Assembly: GCF_001685355.1 (NCBI RefSeq) | Contig: NZ_CP016438.1 | Span: 2,232,001-2,296,000, forward strand | Direction of reading: 5' to 3' | DNA: 64,000 nt | Source of the DNA: Streptomyces lincolnensis | GTDB lineage: Bacteria; Actinomycetota; Actinomycetes; Streptomycetales; Streptomycetaceae | Part shown: positions 54,654 through 62,834 of the stretch, piece by piece | Numbering within the stretch: position 1 is the stretch's first letter | Layout of the letters: each line of letters opens with the position of its first letter | Made by a program: the position numbers and the translations under genes | Notes under the pieces: model-generated | The model's database searches: none | What the model saw: the letters and a program-made list of their open reading frames with translations, nothing else | What the model was told of the DNA's origin: nothing

Positions 54654-56068
54654 GCACGGGCCACTCGGAACGGGAGGGCGGTGCACCGAGTCCGAGCGCA
54701 GTGCAGGGAGCAGACGCAGCAGTGACGGTTCAGCAGGCAGTGGGTCCGGATCCGTACTTCCCGGCCAACGGCGACCCCCGTTACCGGGTCCATCGGTACG
54801 AGCTGGCGCTGGACTACCGTCCTGGCCCCAACCGGCTGTCGGGGACGGGCCGGATCAACGCCATCGCGGGACGGTCGCCGCTCGCCGAGTTCGTGCTGAA
54901 CCTCGCCGACTTCAAGGTCGGCCGGGTGCGGGTGGACGGCCGGCAGGCGCACTACACGCACCGGGGCGGGCGGTTGCGGGTGCGCCCGGCCAAGCCGCTG
55001 CGGGCCGGGGCCGCGTTCACCGTCGAGGTGCACTGGGCGGGCAATCCCAAGCCGGTCAACAGCCCCTGGGGCGGCCTTGGTTGGGAGGAGCTGGAGGACG
55101 GGGCGCTGGTGGCGAGCCAGCCCGTCGGGGCGCCGTCCTGGTACCCGTGCAACGACCGGCCCGCCGACAAGGCCTCCTACCAGATCTCCATCACCACGCC
55201 GTCGGCGTACGCGGTGGTGGCGGGCGGGCGCCTGCTGACCCGGACCACGAAGGCGTCGACGACGACCTGGGTGTACGAGCAGTCGGCGCCGACGTCCAGC
55301 TATCTGGTGGGGCTGGCGATCGGCAAGTACCAGACGGTGGTGCTGGCCGACCCGGGTCTGGGCGGGGTGCCGCAGCACGGGCACATTCCGGCGCAGCTGC
55401 TGCCGGAGTTCTCGCGGGACTTCGCGCGGCAGCCGCAGATGATGCATGTCTTCCAGCAGCTGTTCGGGCCCTACCCGTTCGCCGAGTACGCGGTCGTGGT
55501 GACCGAGGAGGCGCTCGATGTCCCCGTCGAGGCCCAGGGGTTGTCGCTGTTCGGCGCCAACCACGTGGACGGGGCGCGGGGTTCGGAGCGGCTGGTCGCG
55601 CACGAGCTGGCCCACCAGTGGTTCGGCAACAGCGTGTCCATCGCGGACTGGCGGCACATCTGGCTGAACGAGGGGTTCGCGAAGTACGCGGAGTGGCTGT
55701 GGTCGGAGCGCTCGGGCGGGCGTCCGGCGCACCAGCACGCGGCCGCCGCGCACCGGTTGCTGTCCTCGCTCCCCCAGGACCTGCGGCTGGCCGACCCCGG
55801 GCGCAAGTCGATGTTCGACGACCGGCTCTACGAGCGGGGCGGGCTGACCCTGCACGCGCTGCGGTGTGCGATGGGCGAGGACGACTTCTTCCGGATGCTG
55901 CGCGGCTGGGCCGGGCTGCACCGGGGTGGGGCGGTGAGCACGACGACGTTCACCGCGCATGTGAACCGGTTCGCGTCCGAGCCGCTGGACGAGGTGTTCC
56001 AGGCGTGGGTGTACGGGGCTGCGCTGCCGCCCCTGCCCCGCCTGCCGGAGACCCGCCGGGCGGGATAG
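54641..56068 (+). CDS. M1-family zinc metallopeptidase coupled to the synthetase
   Basis: This 475-residue metallopeptidase of the aminopeptidase N family has the zinc motif HELAHQWFGN near residue 320 with the third ligand Glu in WLNEGFAKYAEW. The N-terminal beta domain starts about residue 50 (YRVHRYELALDYRPG). The usual GAMEN exopeptidase motif appears changed to DVPVEAQG, so N-terminal binding may differ. It lacks the large C-terminal domain, so it is half-length for M1. Its start lies 13 bases inside the synthetase gene, giving coupled translation; a poly-lysine-trimming role is inferred. No signal peptide is evident. Confidence 0.88.
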   Translation: MATLSTGHSEREGGAPSPSAVQGADAAVTVQQAVGPDPYFPANGDPRYRVHRYELALDYRPGPNRLSGTGRINAIAGRSPLAEFVLNLADFKVGRVRVDGRQAHYTHRGGRLRVRPAKPLRAGAAFTVEVHWAGNPKPVNSPWGGLGWEELEDGALVASQPVGAPSWYPCNDRPADKASYQISITTPSAYAVVAGGRLLTRTTKASTTTWVYEQSAPTSSYLVGLAIGKYQTVVLADPGLGGVPQHGHIPAQLLPEFSRDFARQPQMMHVFQQLFGPYPFAEYAVVVTEEALDVPVEAQGLSLFGANHVDGARGSERLVAHELAHQWFGNSVSIADWRHIWLNEGFAKYAEWLWSERSGGRPAHQHAAAAHRLLSSLPQDLRLADPGRKSMFDDRLYERGGLTLHALRCAMGEDDFFRMLRGWAGLHRGGAVSTTTFTAHVNRFASEPLDEVFQAWVYGAALPPLPRLPETRRAG

Positions 56069-56214
56069 GAGCGTTCGGCGCGGTTCGGGAACCGCTGTCC
56101 GAACAGCCCCCTTGAGCTGGGCTTACGTGTTCGGCGTCGGACTGGTTCGATGCTGCGCCGGACACGGCTTCCTCCGGGCCAGTCTGGTGTCACCGACCAG
56201 TCCAGGAGGACGCC

Positions 56215-56407
56215 ATGAAGAAGGTCATCACGCTGCGAACCGCGGTCATCATGGGGGCGGCGATCGCAGCCGGTTCCGCGGCGGGCGGTGTCGTGGAGAC
56301 GATGTCCGACCTCGCGGAGGCGGGGCCCGTGGTCACCGGGGCGGTGACGCTCTGGTTCGCGAAGGGCACGGCGGTCGGCCGGACCCCCTCCCGGCACAAT
56401 GGTGTCC
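56215..56407 (+). other. Possible small membrane ORF without a nearby stop
   Basis: An ATG with a perfect AGGAGG site 6 bases upstream begins MKKVITLRTAVIMGAAIAAG, with Streptomyces-type third-position GC for about 60 codons and a hydrophobic helix. The frame has no stop before 57375 and would run through the YchJ-like gene and antisense to the GntR gene. I infer a real small protein of about 60 residues whose stop was lost or misread, but this is uncertain. Confidence 0.35.
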
Positions 56408-56797
56408 ATGTCCCGACGTGCCGCCCTCTCCGCAGCCTGCCCCTGTGGCCTTTCCGAGCCGTACGCCACCTGCTGCGGCCGCTACCACTCCGGTGCCGCG
56501 GCGCCGACCGCGGAAGCGCTCATGCGGTCGCGGTACAGCGCCTTCGTGAAGGGGAACGCGGGGTATCTGCTGCGGACCTGGCATCCGCGGACGCGTCCGG
56601 CGCGGCTCGACCTCGATCCGGGGACGCGGTGGAGCGGGCTGGAGATCCTCGGCACGGCCGACGGTTCCGCGTTCCACACCACGGGGGTCGTGGAGTTCCG
56701 GGCCTCGTTCAAGGGCGGCGCGCTGCACGAGCGCAGCCGCTTCGAGCGGGTCGACGGTGCCTGGGTGTACGTCGACGGGGAGTTCCCCGACGCGTAG
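56408..56797 (+). CDS. YchJ/UPF0225 SEC-C-motif protein
   Basis: The 129-residue protein is of the YchJ family. The N-terminal CPCGLSEPYATCCGRYHSG is a SEC-C-like zinc motif (CxC...CC). The rest is the conserved family domain with an NTF2-like fold (ALMRSRYSAFVKGNAGYLL, ending YVDGEFPDA). Function is unknown. Three in-frame starts lie close together; I chose ATG 56408, which sits 9 bases after CACAAT and suggests a leaderless transcript. The stop is only 2 bases from the end of the converging GntR gene. Confidence 0.85.
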   Translation: MSRRAALSAACPCGLSEPYATCCGRYHSGAAAPTAEALMRSRYSAFVKGNAGYLLRTWHPRTRPARLDLDPGTRWSGLEILGTADGSAFHTTGVVEFRASFKGGALHERSRFERVDGAWVYVDGEFPDA

Positions 56798-56799
56798 GG

Positions 56800-57501
56800 C
56801 TACGGCGCCAGGATGTCCAGCTCCTGGAGTGCGCCGACGGTGATCTCGCGGGTCAGTGCCTCCGCGCGCATCGCGTCGCCCCCGCGGACCGCCTCCGCGA
56901 CCTGGACGTGCAGGGTGACGGCGGCCGGGTCGGGGTCCTCGAACATGACCTCGTGATGGGTGCGGCCGGCGAGGACCTCGGCGACGACATCGCCGAGGCG
57001 GGCGAACATCTCGTTGCCGGAGGCGTTGAGGATCACCCGGTGGAAGGCCACGTCGTGGATCAGATAGCCCTCCAGCTGGTGGCCGCGCGAGTGGGCGACC
57101 ATGCCGAGGGCGCACTCGGTGAGCTCGGCGCACTGCTCGGCCGTGGCGTTCTTGGCGGCCAGGCCCGCGGCGACCGGCTCGATCGCGGAGCGCAGCACGG
57201 TCAGGGAGCGCAGCTGGCGGGGGCGGTCGGCGCCGGCCAGGCGCCAGCGGATGACCTGGGGGTCGTAGACGTTCCACTCGGCCGTGGGGCGCACCGTCAC
57301 GCCCACGCGGCGGCGGGACTCGACCAGGTGCATGGACTCCAGGACCCGGACCGCCTCGCGCATCACCGAGCGTGAGACCTCGAAGCGCTGCGCCAGTTCG
57401 TCGGTGCGCAGAACGCTGCCCGGCGGGTACTCGCCCGCGGTGATCGCGGGGCCGAGGATCTCCAGTACCTGGCCGTGCAGCCCCCGGCCCGATGTGCTCA
57501 T
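56800..57501 (-). CDS. gntR: GntR/FadR-type regulator of gluconate genes
   Basis: The 233-residue regulator has a winged helix (GEYPPGSVLRTDELAQRFEV, then SRSVMREAVRVLESM) and a C-terminal FCD domain with His-metal ligands (HDVAFHRVIL, TLHVQVAEA). It is divergent from gntK-gntP-SDR-idnD and so probably represses them until gluconate or its phosphate binds. S. coelicolor has the same arrangement (SCO1678-1681, from memory). A palindrome in the intergenic region is a candidate operator. ATG start with no strong ribosome site. Confidence 0.92.
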   Translation of the reverse strand: MSTSGRGLHGQVLEILGPAITAGEYPPGSVLRTDELAQRFEVSRSVMREAVRVLESMHLVESRRRVGVTVRPTAEWNVYDPQVIRWRLAGADRPRQLRSLTVLRSAIEPVAAGLAAKNATAEQCAELTECALGMVAHSRGHQLEGYLIHDVAFHRVILNASGNEMFARLGDVVAEVLAGRTHHEVMFEDPDPAAVTLHVQVAEAVRGGDAMRAEALTREITVGALQELDILAP

Positions 57502-57535
57502 GCACTCAGCGTACGGGGCACGTCACGGGAAGAAA

Positions 57536-57546
57536 AAGTCAGACTT
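57536..57546. promoter_or_regulatory. Candidate GntR operator
   Basis: The 11-bp palindrome AAGTC-A-GACTT lies in the AT-rich stretch between gntR and gntK, 35 bases from the gntR start. It suits a FadR-type regulator site but is short, so chance is possible. Confidence 0.4.
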
Positions 57547-57644
57547 ATTTATGTCGGGGTCTTGAATTCGTCGTACCTAATGGGTTTCAGTGTGGCCGAC
57601 GTCAGATGTCGACGTCGGATGTCGAGGAAGACAGCGAGGCAGTG

Positions 57645-58163
57645 ATGAGTACCCCTCACGTCGTCGTGGTGATGGGCGTCGCCGGCACGGGCAAGACCAC
57701 GATCGGTCCCCTGCTGGCGGGCCGGCTGGGCGTCCCGTACGCCGAGGGCGACGACTTCCACCCGCAGGCCAACATCGACAAGATGTCGGCCGGCACGCCG
57801 CTTCAGGACGCGGACCGGTGGCCGTGGCTCGACGCCATCGGTGACTGGGCGCACGGGCGGGCCGGGCTGGGCGGGGTGGTCAGCTGCTCGGCACTGAAGC
57901 GGTCGTACCGCGACCGGCTCAGGGCCGCCGCTCCCGGAGTGACGTTCGTGCACCTCACGGGCGACCGGAAGCTCATCGAGGACCGGATGGCGCACCGCAA
58001 GGGCCACTTCATGCCGACGGCCCTGCTGGACTCGCAGTTCGCCACGCTCCAGCCGCTCGGGCCGGACGAGGCCGGGGTCGCCGTGGACGTCTCCGGAACC
58101 CCCGAGGAGATCACCGAGCGCGCGACGAGGGCGCTGGACGCCCTTCCCGACGCATCCGAGTAA
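57645..58163 (+). CDS. gntK: Gluconokinase
   Basis: This 172-residue P-loop kinase converts D-gluconate and ATP to 6-phosphogluconate, feeding the pentose phosphate pathway. Walker A is MGVAGTGKTT near residue 11, with substrate-binding EGDDFHPQANIDKMSAG and the Arg/Lys lid DRMAHRKGHFMP. Length is typical. The ATG with GAGG nearby was chosen over longer in-frame starts lying in the operator region. It is first in a catabolic operon. Confidence 0.95.
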   Translation: MSTPHVVVVMGVAGTGKTTIGPLLAGRLGVPYAEGDDFHPQANIDKMSAGTPLQDADRWPWLDAIGDWAHGRAGLGGVVSCSALKRSYRDRLRAAAPGVTFVHLTGDRKLIEDRMAHRKGHFMPTALLDSQFATLQPLGPDEAGVAVDVSGTPEEITERATRALDALPDASE

Positions 58164-58190
58164 CACCCGGCAGTACCGAGCAGCATCGCG

Positions 58191-58220
58191 CTGCACGGAG
58201 CTGCACGGAGCTGCACCGAG
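58191..58220. repeat. Three tandem 10-bp repeats between gntK and gntP
   Basis: CTGCACGGAG, CTGCACGGAG and CTGCACCGAG follow in a row, and CCGAGTAAC occurs on both sides. No stem is formed. Probably neutral spacing DNA. Confidence 0.6.
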
Positions 58221-58281
58221 TAACGCCACCCCCCTCAGCAGCACCCCCTCCCCCATCCCCGTACTTGCAAGGGAACCTCCC

Positions 58282-59679
58282 GTGACCAGACTCAGCGTCG
58301 AGATGCTGGCAGCGGACGCACCCGAGCCGATCACCTCGGCCGGTCACGCTCAGCTGGGCATCGCCGTCCTGGCGGGCATCGCCGTCATCGTCCTGCTCAT
58401 CACCAAGTCCAAGCTCCACGCGTTCCTGTCGCTGACCATCGGGTCGCTGGCGCTGGGCGCGTTCGCCGGGGCGCCGCTCGACAAGGTCATCACCAGCTTC
58501 ACCGGCGGTCTCGGCACCACCGTCGCGGGTGTGGGCGTGCTGATCGCGCTGGGCGCGATCCTCGGCAAGATGCTCGCCGACTCCGGCGGCGCCGACCAGA
58601 TCGTCGACACGATCCTCGCGCGGGCGAACGGGCGGACGATGCCCTGGGCGATGGTCCTGATCGCCTCCGTGATCGGTCTGCCGCTGTTCTTCGAGGTCGG
58701 CGTCGTCCTGCTGATCCCGGTCGTGCTGATGGTCGCCAAGCGGGGCAACTACTCGCTGATGCGGATCGGCATCCCGGCGCTCGCGGGCCTGTCCGTGATG
58801 CACGGCCTGGTGCCGCCGCACCCCGGCCCGCTGGTCGCGATCGACGCGGTCAAGGCCGACCTCGGTGTCACCCTCGCGCTCGGTGTGCTCGTCGCGATCC
58901 CGACGGTGATCATCGCCGGTCCGCTGTTCTCGCGGTACGCGGCCCGCTGGGTGGACGTCCCGGCCCCGGACCGCATGATTCCGCAGCGCGTCTCGGAGGA
59001 CCTGGACAAGCGCCCCGGCTTCGGCGCCACGCTGATCACGATCCTGCTCCCGGTCGTCCTGATGCTCGCCAAGGCGCTGGTCGACATCGTGATCGACGAC
59101 CCCGAGAACACCGTCCAGCGGGTCTTCGACGTCGTGGGCTCCCCGCTGATCGCCCTGCTCGCCGCCGTGCTCGTGGGCATCTTCACCCTGCTGCGGCCCG
59201 CCGGGTTCGGCCGGGACCGGCTCACCCCGCTCGTCGAGAAGGGCCTCGCCCCGATCGCGGGCATCCTGCTGATCGTCGGCGCGGGCGGCGGCTTCAAGCA
59301 GACGCTGATCGACACCGGTGTGGGCCGGATGATCCTGGACATCTCCGAGGACTGGTCGATCCCGGCGCTGCTGCTGGCCTGGCTGATCGCGGTGGCGATC
59401 CGTCTGGCGACCGGTTCGGCGACGGTGGCGACGGTCTCCGCGGCCGGTCTGGTCGCCCCGCTGGCCGCCGACATGTCGACGACCCACGCGGCCCTGCTGG
59501 TCCTGGCCATCGGCGCCGGCTCGCTGTTCTTCAGCCACGTCAACGACGCCGGCTTCTGGATGGTGAAGGAGTACTTCGGCCTCAGCGTCGGCCAGAACAT
59601 CAAGACCTGGTCCGTCATGGAGACGATCATCTCGGTGGTCGCGGGCGGCATCGTCCTGCTCCTGTCGCTGATCATCTAG
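58282..59679 (+). CDS. gntP: Gluconate permease GntP family
   Basis: The 465-residue membrane protein of the Gnt family of proton-coupled gluconate/idonate transporters has about twelve hydrophobic segments. Signatures: FTGGLGTTVAGVGVLIALGA near residue 72, GLPLFFEVGVVLLIPVV near 133, and HGLVPPHPGPL near 174. The C-terminal half contains GSLFFSHVNDAGFWMVKEYF. It brings in gluconate for GntK. The GTG start follows AAGGGAACCTCCC. It is in the operon with gntK and two dehydrogenases. Confidence 0.95.
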   Translation: MTRLSVEMLAADAPEPITSAGHAQLGIAVLAGIAVIVLLITKSKLHAFLSLTIGSLALGAFAGAPLDKVITSFTGGLGTTVAGVGVLIALGAILGKMLADSGGADQIVDTILARANGRTMPWAMVLIASVIGLPLFFEVGVVLLIPVVLMVAKRGNYSLMRIGIPALAGLSVMHGLVPPHPGPLVAIDAVKADLGVTLALGVLVAIPTVIIAGPLFSRYAARWVDVPAPDRMIPQRVSEDLDKRPGFGATLITILLPVVLMLAKALVDIVIDDPENTVQRVFDVVGSPLIALLAAVLVGIFTLLRPAGFGRDRLTPLVEKGLAPIAGILLIVGAGGGFKQTLIDTGVGRMILDISEDWSIPALLLAWLIAVAIRLATGSATVATVSAAGLVAPLAADMSTTHAALLVLAIGAGSLFFSHVNDAGFWMVKEYFGLSVGQNIKTWSVMETIISVVAGGIVLLLSLII

Positions 59680-59689
59680 GGGTACGAGG

Positions 59690-60448
59690 ATGAGTCACCC
59701 TCTGTTCGACATCACCGGTCGGACCGCCCTGGTCACCGGGTCCAGCCGGGGCATCGGCCTCGCGCTGGCCCGGGGCCTGGCCGAGGCGGGCTGCCGGGTC
59801 GTCCTCAACGGACGTGACGGCGACCGGCTCACCAAGGCGGCCGCGGAGCTGCCCGGCGAGGTCCACACCGCGGTGTTCGACGTGACCGACGGCCCGTCCG
59901 TGGCCGCCGGGATCGCGGACGTCGAGGACCGGGTCGGCCCGCTCGACATCCTGGTCAACAACGCGGGCATGCAACTGCGCGCCCCGCTCCTCGAATTCGC
60001 CGACTCCGACTGGCACCGCATCCTGGACACCAACCTCACCAGCGCGTTCCTGGTGGGGCGTGAGGCGGCCCGACGGATGACGGAACGCGGCCACGGAAAG
60101 ATCGTCAACATCTGCTCGTTGCAGAGCGAGGTGGTCCGCCCCGGCATCGCGCCCTACGCCGCCACCAAGGGCGCGCTGAAGATGCTCACCAAGGGCATGT
60201 GCGCGGACTGGGGGCCGTACGGCGTCCAGGTCAACGGCCTCGGGCCGGGTTACATCGAGACCGAGCTGACCCGGCCCCTGGTCCAGGACGAGGAGTTCAG
60301 CGCCTGGGTGCGAAAGCGCACTCCGGCCGGGCGCTGGGGCCGCACCGAGGACCTGGTGGGCGGGGTGCTGTTCCTGGCCTCGCCGGCCGCGGACTTCGTC
60401 GGCGGACAGATCCTGTACGTCGACGGCGGCATGACGAGCGTGCTGTGA
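59690..60448 (+). CDS. SDR dehydrogenase, gluconate 5-dehydrogenase type (IdnO)
   Basis: The 252-residue short-chain dehydrogenase has NAD(P) motif TGSSRGIGLALARG near residue 18, the NNAG motif, and catalytic Ser/Tyr/Lys in SLQSEV and YAATKGAL. Its likely reaction is reversible oxidation of D-gluconate to 5-ketogluconate, from its place beside gntP and an idonate-type dehydrogenase. It begins 10 bases after gntP with GGGGTACGAGG upstream. Substrate specificity is inferred from context. Confidence 0.88.
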   Translation: MSHPLFDITGRTALVTGSSRGIGLALARGLAEAGCRVVLNGRDGDRLTKAAAELPGEVHTAVFDVTDGPSVAAGIADVEDRVGPLDILVNNAGMQLRAPLLEFADSDWHRILDTNLTSAFLVGREAARRMTERGHGKIVNICSLQSEVVRPGIAPYAATKGALKMLTKGMCADWGPYGVQVNGLGPGYIETELTRPLVQDEEFSAWVRKRTPAGRWGRTEDLVGGVLFLASPAADFVGGQILYVDGGMTSVL

Positions 60449-60462
60449 AGGGGGCCGTGCGG

Positions 60463-61488
60463 ATGCTCGGTTGTGTGATCCACGGTCAGGACGACCTGCG
60501 CGTCGAGGAGCTGACGGCCCCGGAGCCCGGCCCCAGCCAGGCTCTCGTCGCCGTCCGCTACGGCGGGGTCTGCGGCTCCGACCTGCACTACTGGCGGCAC
60601 GGCGGGGTCGGCGACTTCCGCCTGAAGGAGCCGATGCTGCTGGGCCACGAGGTGGTCGGCACGGTCGTCTCCTACGGTGACGGGGCATCGGGTCCGGTCG
60701 CCGGTACGGCCGTCGCGGTGCACCCGGCGACCCCGTGCGGGGTGTGCCCGGAGTGCGCCGACGGGCGCCGGAACGTGTGCCGGGACACCCGCTACCTCGG
60801 CAGCGCGGCCCGCTTCCCGCACGTCCAGGGCGGATTCGCGGCCCAAGTGGCCGTGCCCGCCGAGCAGTTGCGGCCGCTGCCGCCCGGTCTGGAGCTGCGT
60901 CGGGCGGCGCTCGCCGAGCCGCTGTCGGTGGCCCTGCACGCGGTCCGGCGGGCCGGCGACGTCCGGGGCCGGCACGTCCTGGTCACCGGCGCCGGGCCGA
61001 TCGGCTGTCTGGTGGTCGCGGCGGCCAAGGCCGCGGGCGCCGCCCACGTGACGGTGACGGACCTGCTCCCGGCGGCCCTGGCGTACGCCTCGGCCGCGGG
61101 CGCCGACACCCTCGTACACGCGGACGATCCGTCGGATCCGGGGTGGCCCGCCGAGGCCGATGTCGCCGTGGAGGCGTCCGGGGTGGCCGCGGGCCTCGAC
61201 ACCTGCCTCCGCCTGCTCCGGCGCGGCGGGGTTCTCGTCCAGCTCGGCATGCTGCCGCCCGGGCCGAGCCCCTTCGCGGGGAACCTGGTGGTCAGCCGCG
61301 AGATCGAGCTGCGGGGCGCGTTCCGCTTCGACGGGGAGTTCGACGAGGCGCTGGCGCTGCTCGCGGCGGAGCCGGCGTTCGACGAGCTGATCAGCGCGGT
61401 GGTGCCCGTCGCGGCGGCCGAGTCGGCGTTCGCGCTGGCGGCGGACCGGAGCCGGTCGTGCAAGGTGCTGCTGGACTTCGCGCCCTGA
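60463..61488 (+). CDS. Zinc alcohol dehydrogenase, L-idonate 5-dehydrogenase type
   Basis: The 341-residue medium-chain dehydrogenase has catalytic zinc ligands in GGVCGSDLHYW and LLGHEVVGTV, structural zinc cysteines in PCGVCPECADGRRNVC, and coenzyme motif GAGPIGCLVV near residue 176. Together with the SDR it would convert L-idonate via 5-ketogluconate to gluconate. The ATG has AAGGGGG 8 bases upstream and was preferred to GTG codons at 60445 and 60457; the first would overlap the SDR stop as GTGA. It ends the operon. Confidence 0.87.
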   Translation: MLGCVIHGQDDLRVEELTAPEPGPSQALVAVRYGGVCGSDLHYWRHGGVGDFRLKEPMLLGHEVVGTVVSYGDGASGPVAGTAVAVHPATPCGVCPECADGRRNVCRDTRYLGSAARFPHVQGGFAAQVAVPAEQLRPLPPGLELRRAALAEPLSVALHAVRRAGDVRGRHVLVTGAGPIGCLVVAAAKAAGAAHVTVTDLLPAALAYASAAGADTLVHADDPSDPGWPAEADVAVEASGVAAGLDTCLRLLRRGGVLVQLGMLPPGPSPFAGNLVVSREIELRGAFRFDGEFDEALALLAAEPAFDELISAVVPVAAAESAFALAADRSRSCKVLLDFAP

Positions 61489-61658
61489 CGCCGGCCGGAC
61501 CGCGCCCCCCGAGCATCGATTCGCCCCAGCTTTCGCAGCCTGGGTGAAGCCGCTTCCCGGAGGCGGGGGCGCGTTCCATCATGGGAGCACTCCGGGGCGC
61601 CGCCCGGCGGCCACCGGCCTGCCGTGCGCCACCCCGGACCTATGACTTCGGGGGCGTC

Positions 61659-62834
61659 ATGGCGGTTTCGCTCGGGGTGCGCATATCGGGGCTCCTGCTC
61701 GCGGGAGCACTGGCGATCGGCACGGCCGCGGCGTGCGGCGGGGACGGTGACGACACGGGTGGCGGTCCCGGCGGCGGAGACGCGAGCGTCTCGGCGGGCG
61801 GCACCGGCGGGGACGACCCTGGGGCGAGCGGTACGGGCGGCTCCGGCGAGGGGACACCGACCTGGCGGCCGGACGACGGGACCGGCGGCGGTACCGGCGG
61901 CGGTACCGGGGGCGGTACCGGGGGCAGTGGCAGCAGTGGCAGTGGCAGCAACGGGTCCGGTGGCGGCGGGAGTTCGAGCGGCGCGGGCGGGTCCGGAGGC
62001 TCAGGTGGGTCCGGGCAGCCGGGCGGTTCAGGAGGTTCCGGAGGCTCGGGGAACGGCGGGAGTCCGGGCGGTGGGGGCGGACGTATCGAGGGACCCTCGT
62101 GGCTGCCGCCGGGGCCGAAGTCGCCCAACACCAATGGCGAGATCGACCCGGAGACCGTCTACGACCGGCTCGGTGCGTCCCCGCAGAGCTGCGCCGACAC
62201 CGCCGGACTGATCCCGGCGAACCCGTCGTCCGACGAGTGGCGGGTGCTGCGCGGGCTGGCCGAGGCCTGTCAGGCCGTACAGGGCAAGAAGGGCAGCTGG
62301 GACACGGCCGCGGCCGACCACGCCGCTCTCCAGGGCCGGCTCACCGGCTGCAAGGCGCGCGCGGCCCACTCCGTGCTCGGCGGAATCCTCCGTTTCCACC
62401 AGCGGCATCCCTCCAGCACCGCGCGGTTGACGCCGTCCTCGGCGAACGGGAGTGCCGTCTGCTCCTTCCGGATCGTCTCCGTGGACGTCGGCGGCGACGG
62501 CAAGGCCGAGCCGGGCGAGACGATCAAGGTCAAGCTCGGCGGCATCTTCTTCGACAAGGCGGAGCTGCCGGGCGGAGCCAGCGTCCTGACCATCGCCAAG
62601 GTCGGTGTCGACCTTCCGGAACTGACCGATCCGAAGGCCGAGCCGCCCGACCAGTGGACCTTCGAGGTGGCCGCCCCAGTAGTGAGCGATTATCCACAGA
62701 AGGCCACCGTGCGCCTCGATCACAACGGCGGCTACGCGACGGCGACCCTGGAGAACGCGTTCACCCTCGTCTCCCCCGGCCCCTCGCCGGCCGAGTCGCC
62801 GCAGGACACCCCCTCGACCACCGTCTCCCCGTGA
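61659..62834 (+). CDS. Gly/Ser-rich lipoprotein of unknown function
   Basis: The 391-residue protein has an N-terminal lipoprotein-like signal (GLLLAGALAIGTAAAC). Residues about 30-140 are almost entirely Gly, Ser and Thr repeats (GGGTGGGTGG), giving a long flexible arm. A C-terminal globular part (YDRLGASPQSCADTAGLIPA to VRLDHNGGYATATLENAF) has four Cys and an Ig-like beta region. Not a family I recognise. Its stop overlaps the next start as GTGA, so the pair is co-translated. The start codon is not certain: an ATG 26 codons earlier is possible. Confidence 0.75.
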   Translation: MAVSLGVRISGLLLAGALAIGTAAACGGDGDDTGGGPGGGDASVSAGGTGGDDPGASGTGGSGEGTPTWRPDDGTGGGTGGGTGGGTGGSGSSGSGSNGSGGGGSSSGAGGSGGSGGSGQPGGSGGSGGSGNGGSPGGGGGRIEGPSWLPPGPKSPNTNGEIDPETVYDRLGASPQSCADTAGLIPANPSSDEWRVLRGLAEACQAVQGKKGSWDTAAADHAALQGRLTGCKARAAHSVLGGILRFHQRHPSSTARLTPSSANGSAVCSFRIVSVDVGGDGKAEPGETIKVKLGGIFFDKAELPGGASVLTIAKVGVDLPELTDPKAEPPDQWTFEVAAPVVSDYPQKATVRLDHNGGYATATLENAFTLVSPGPSPAESPQDTPSTTVSP

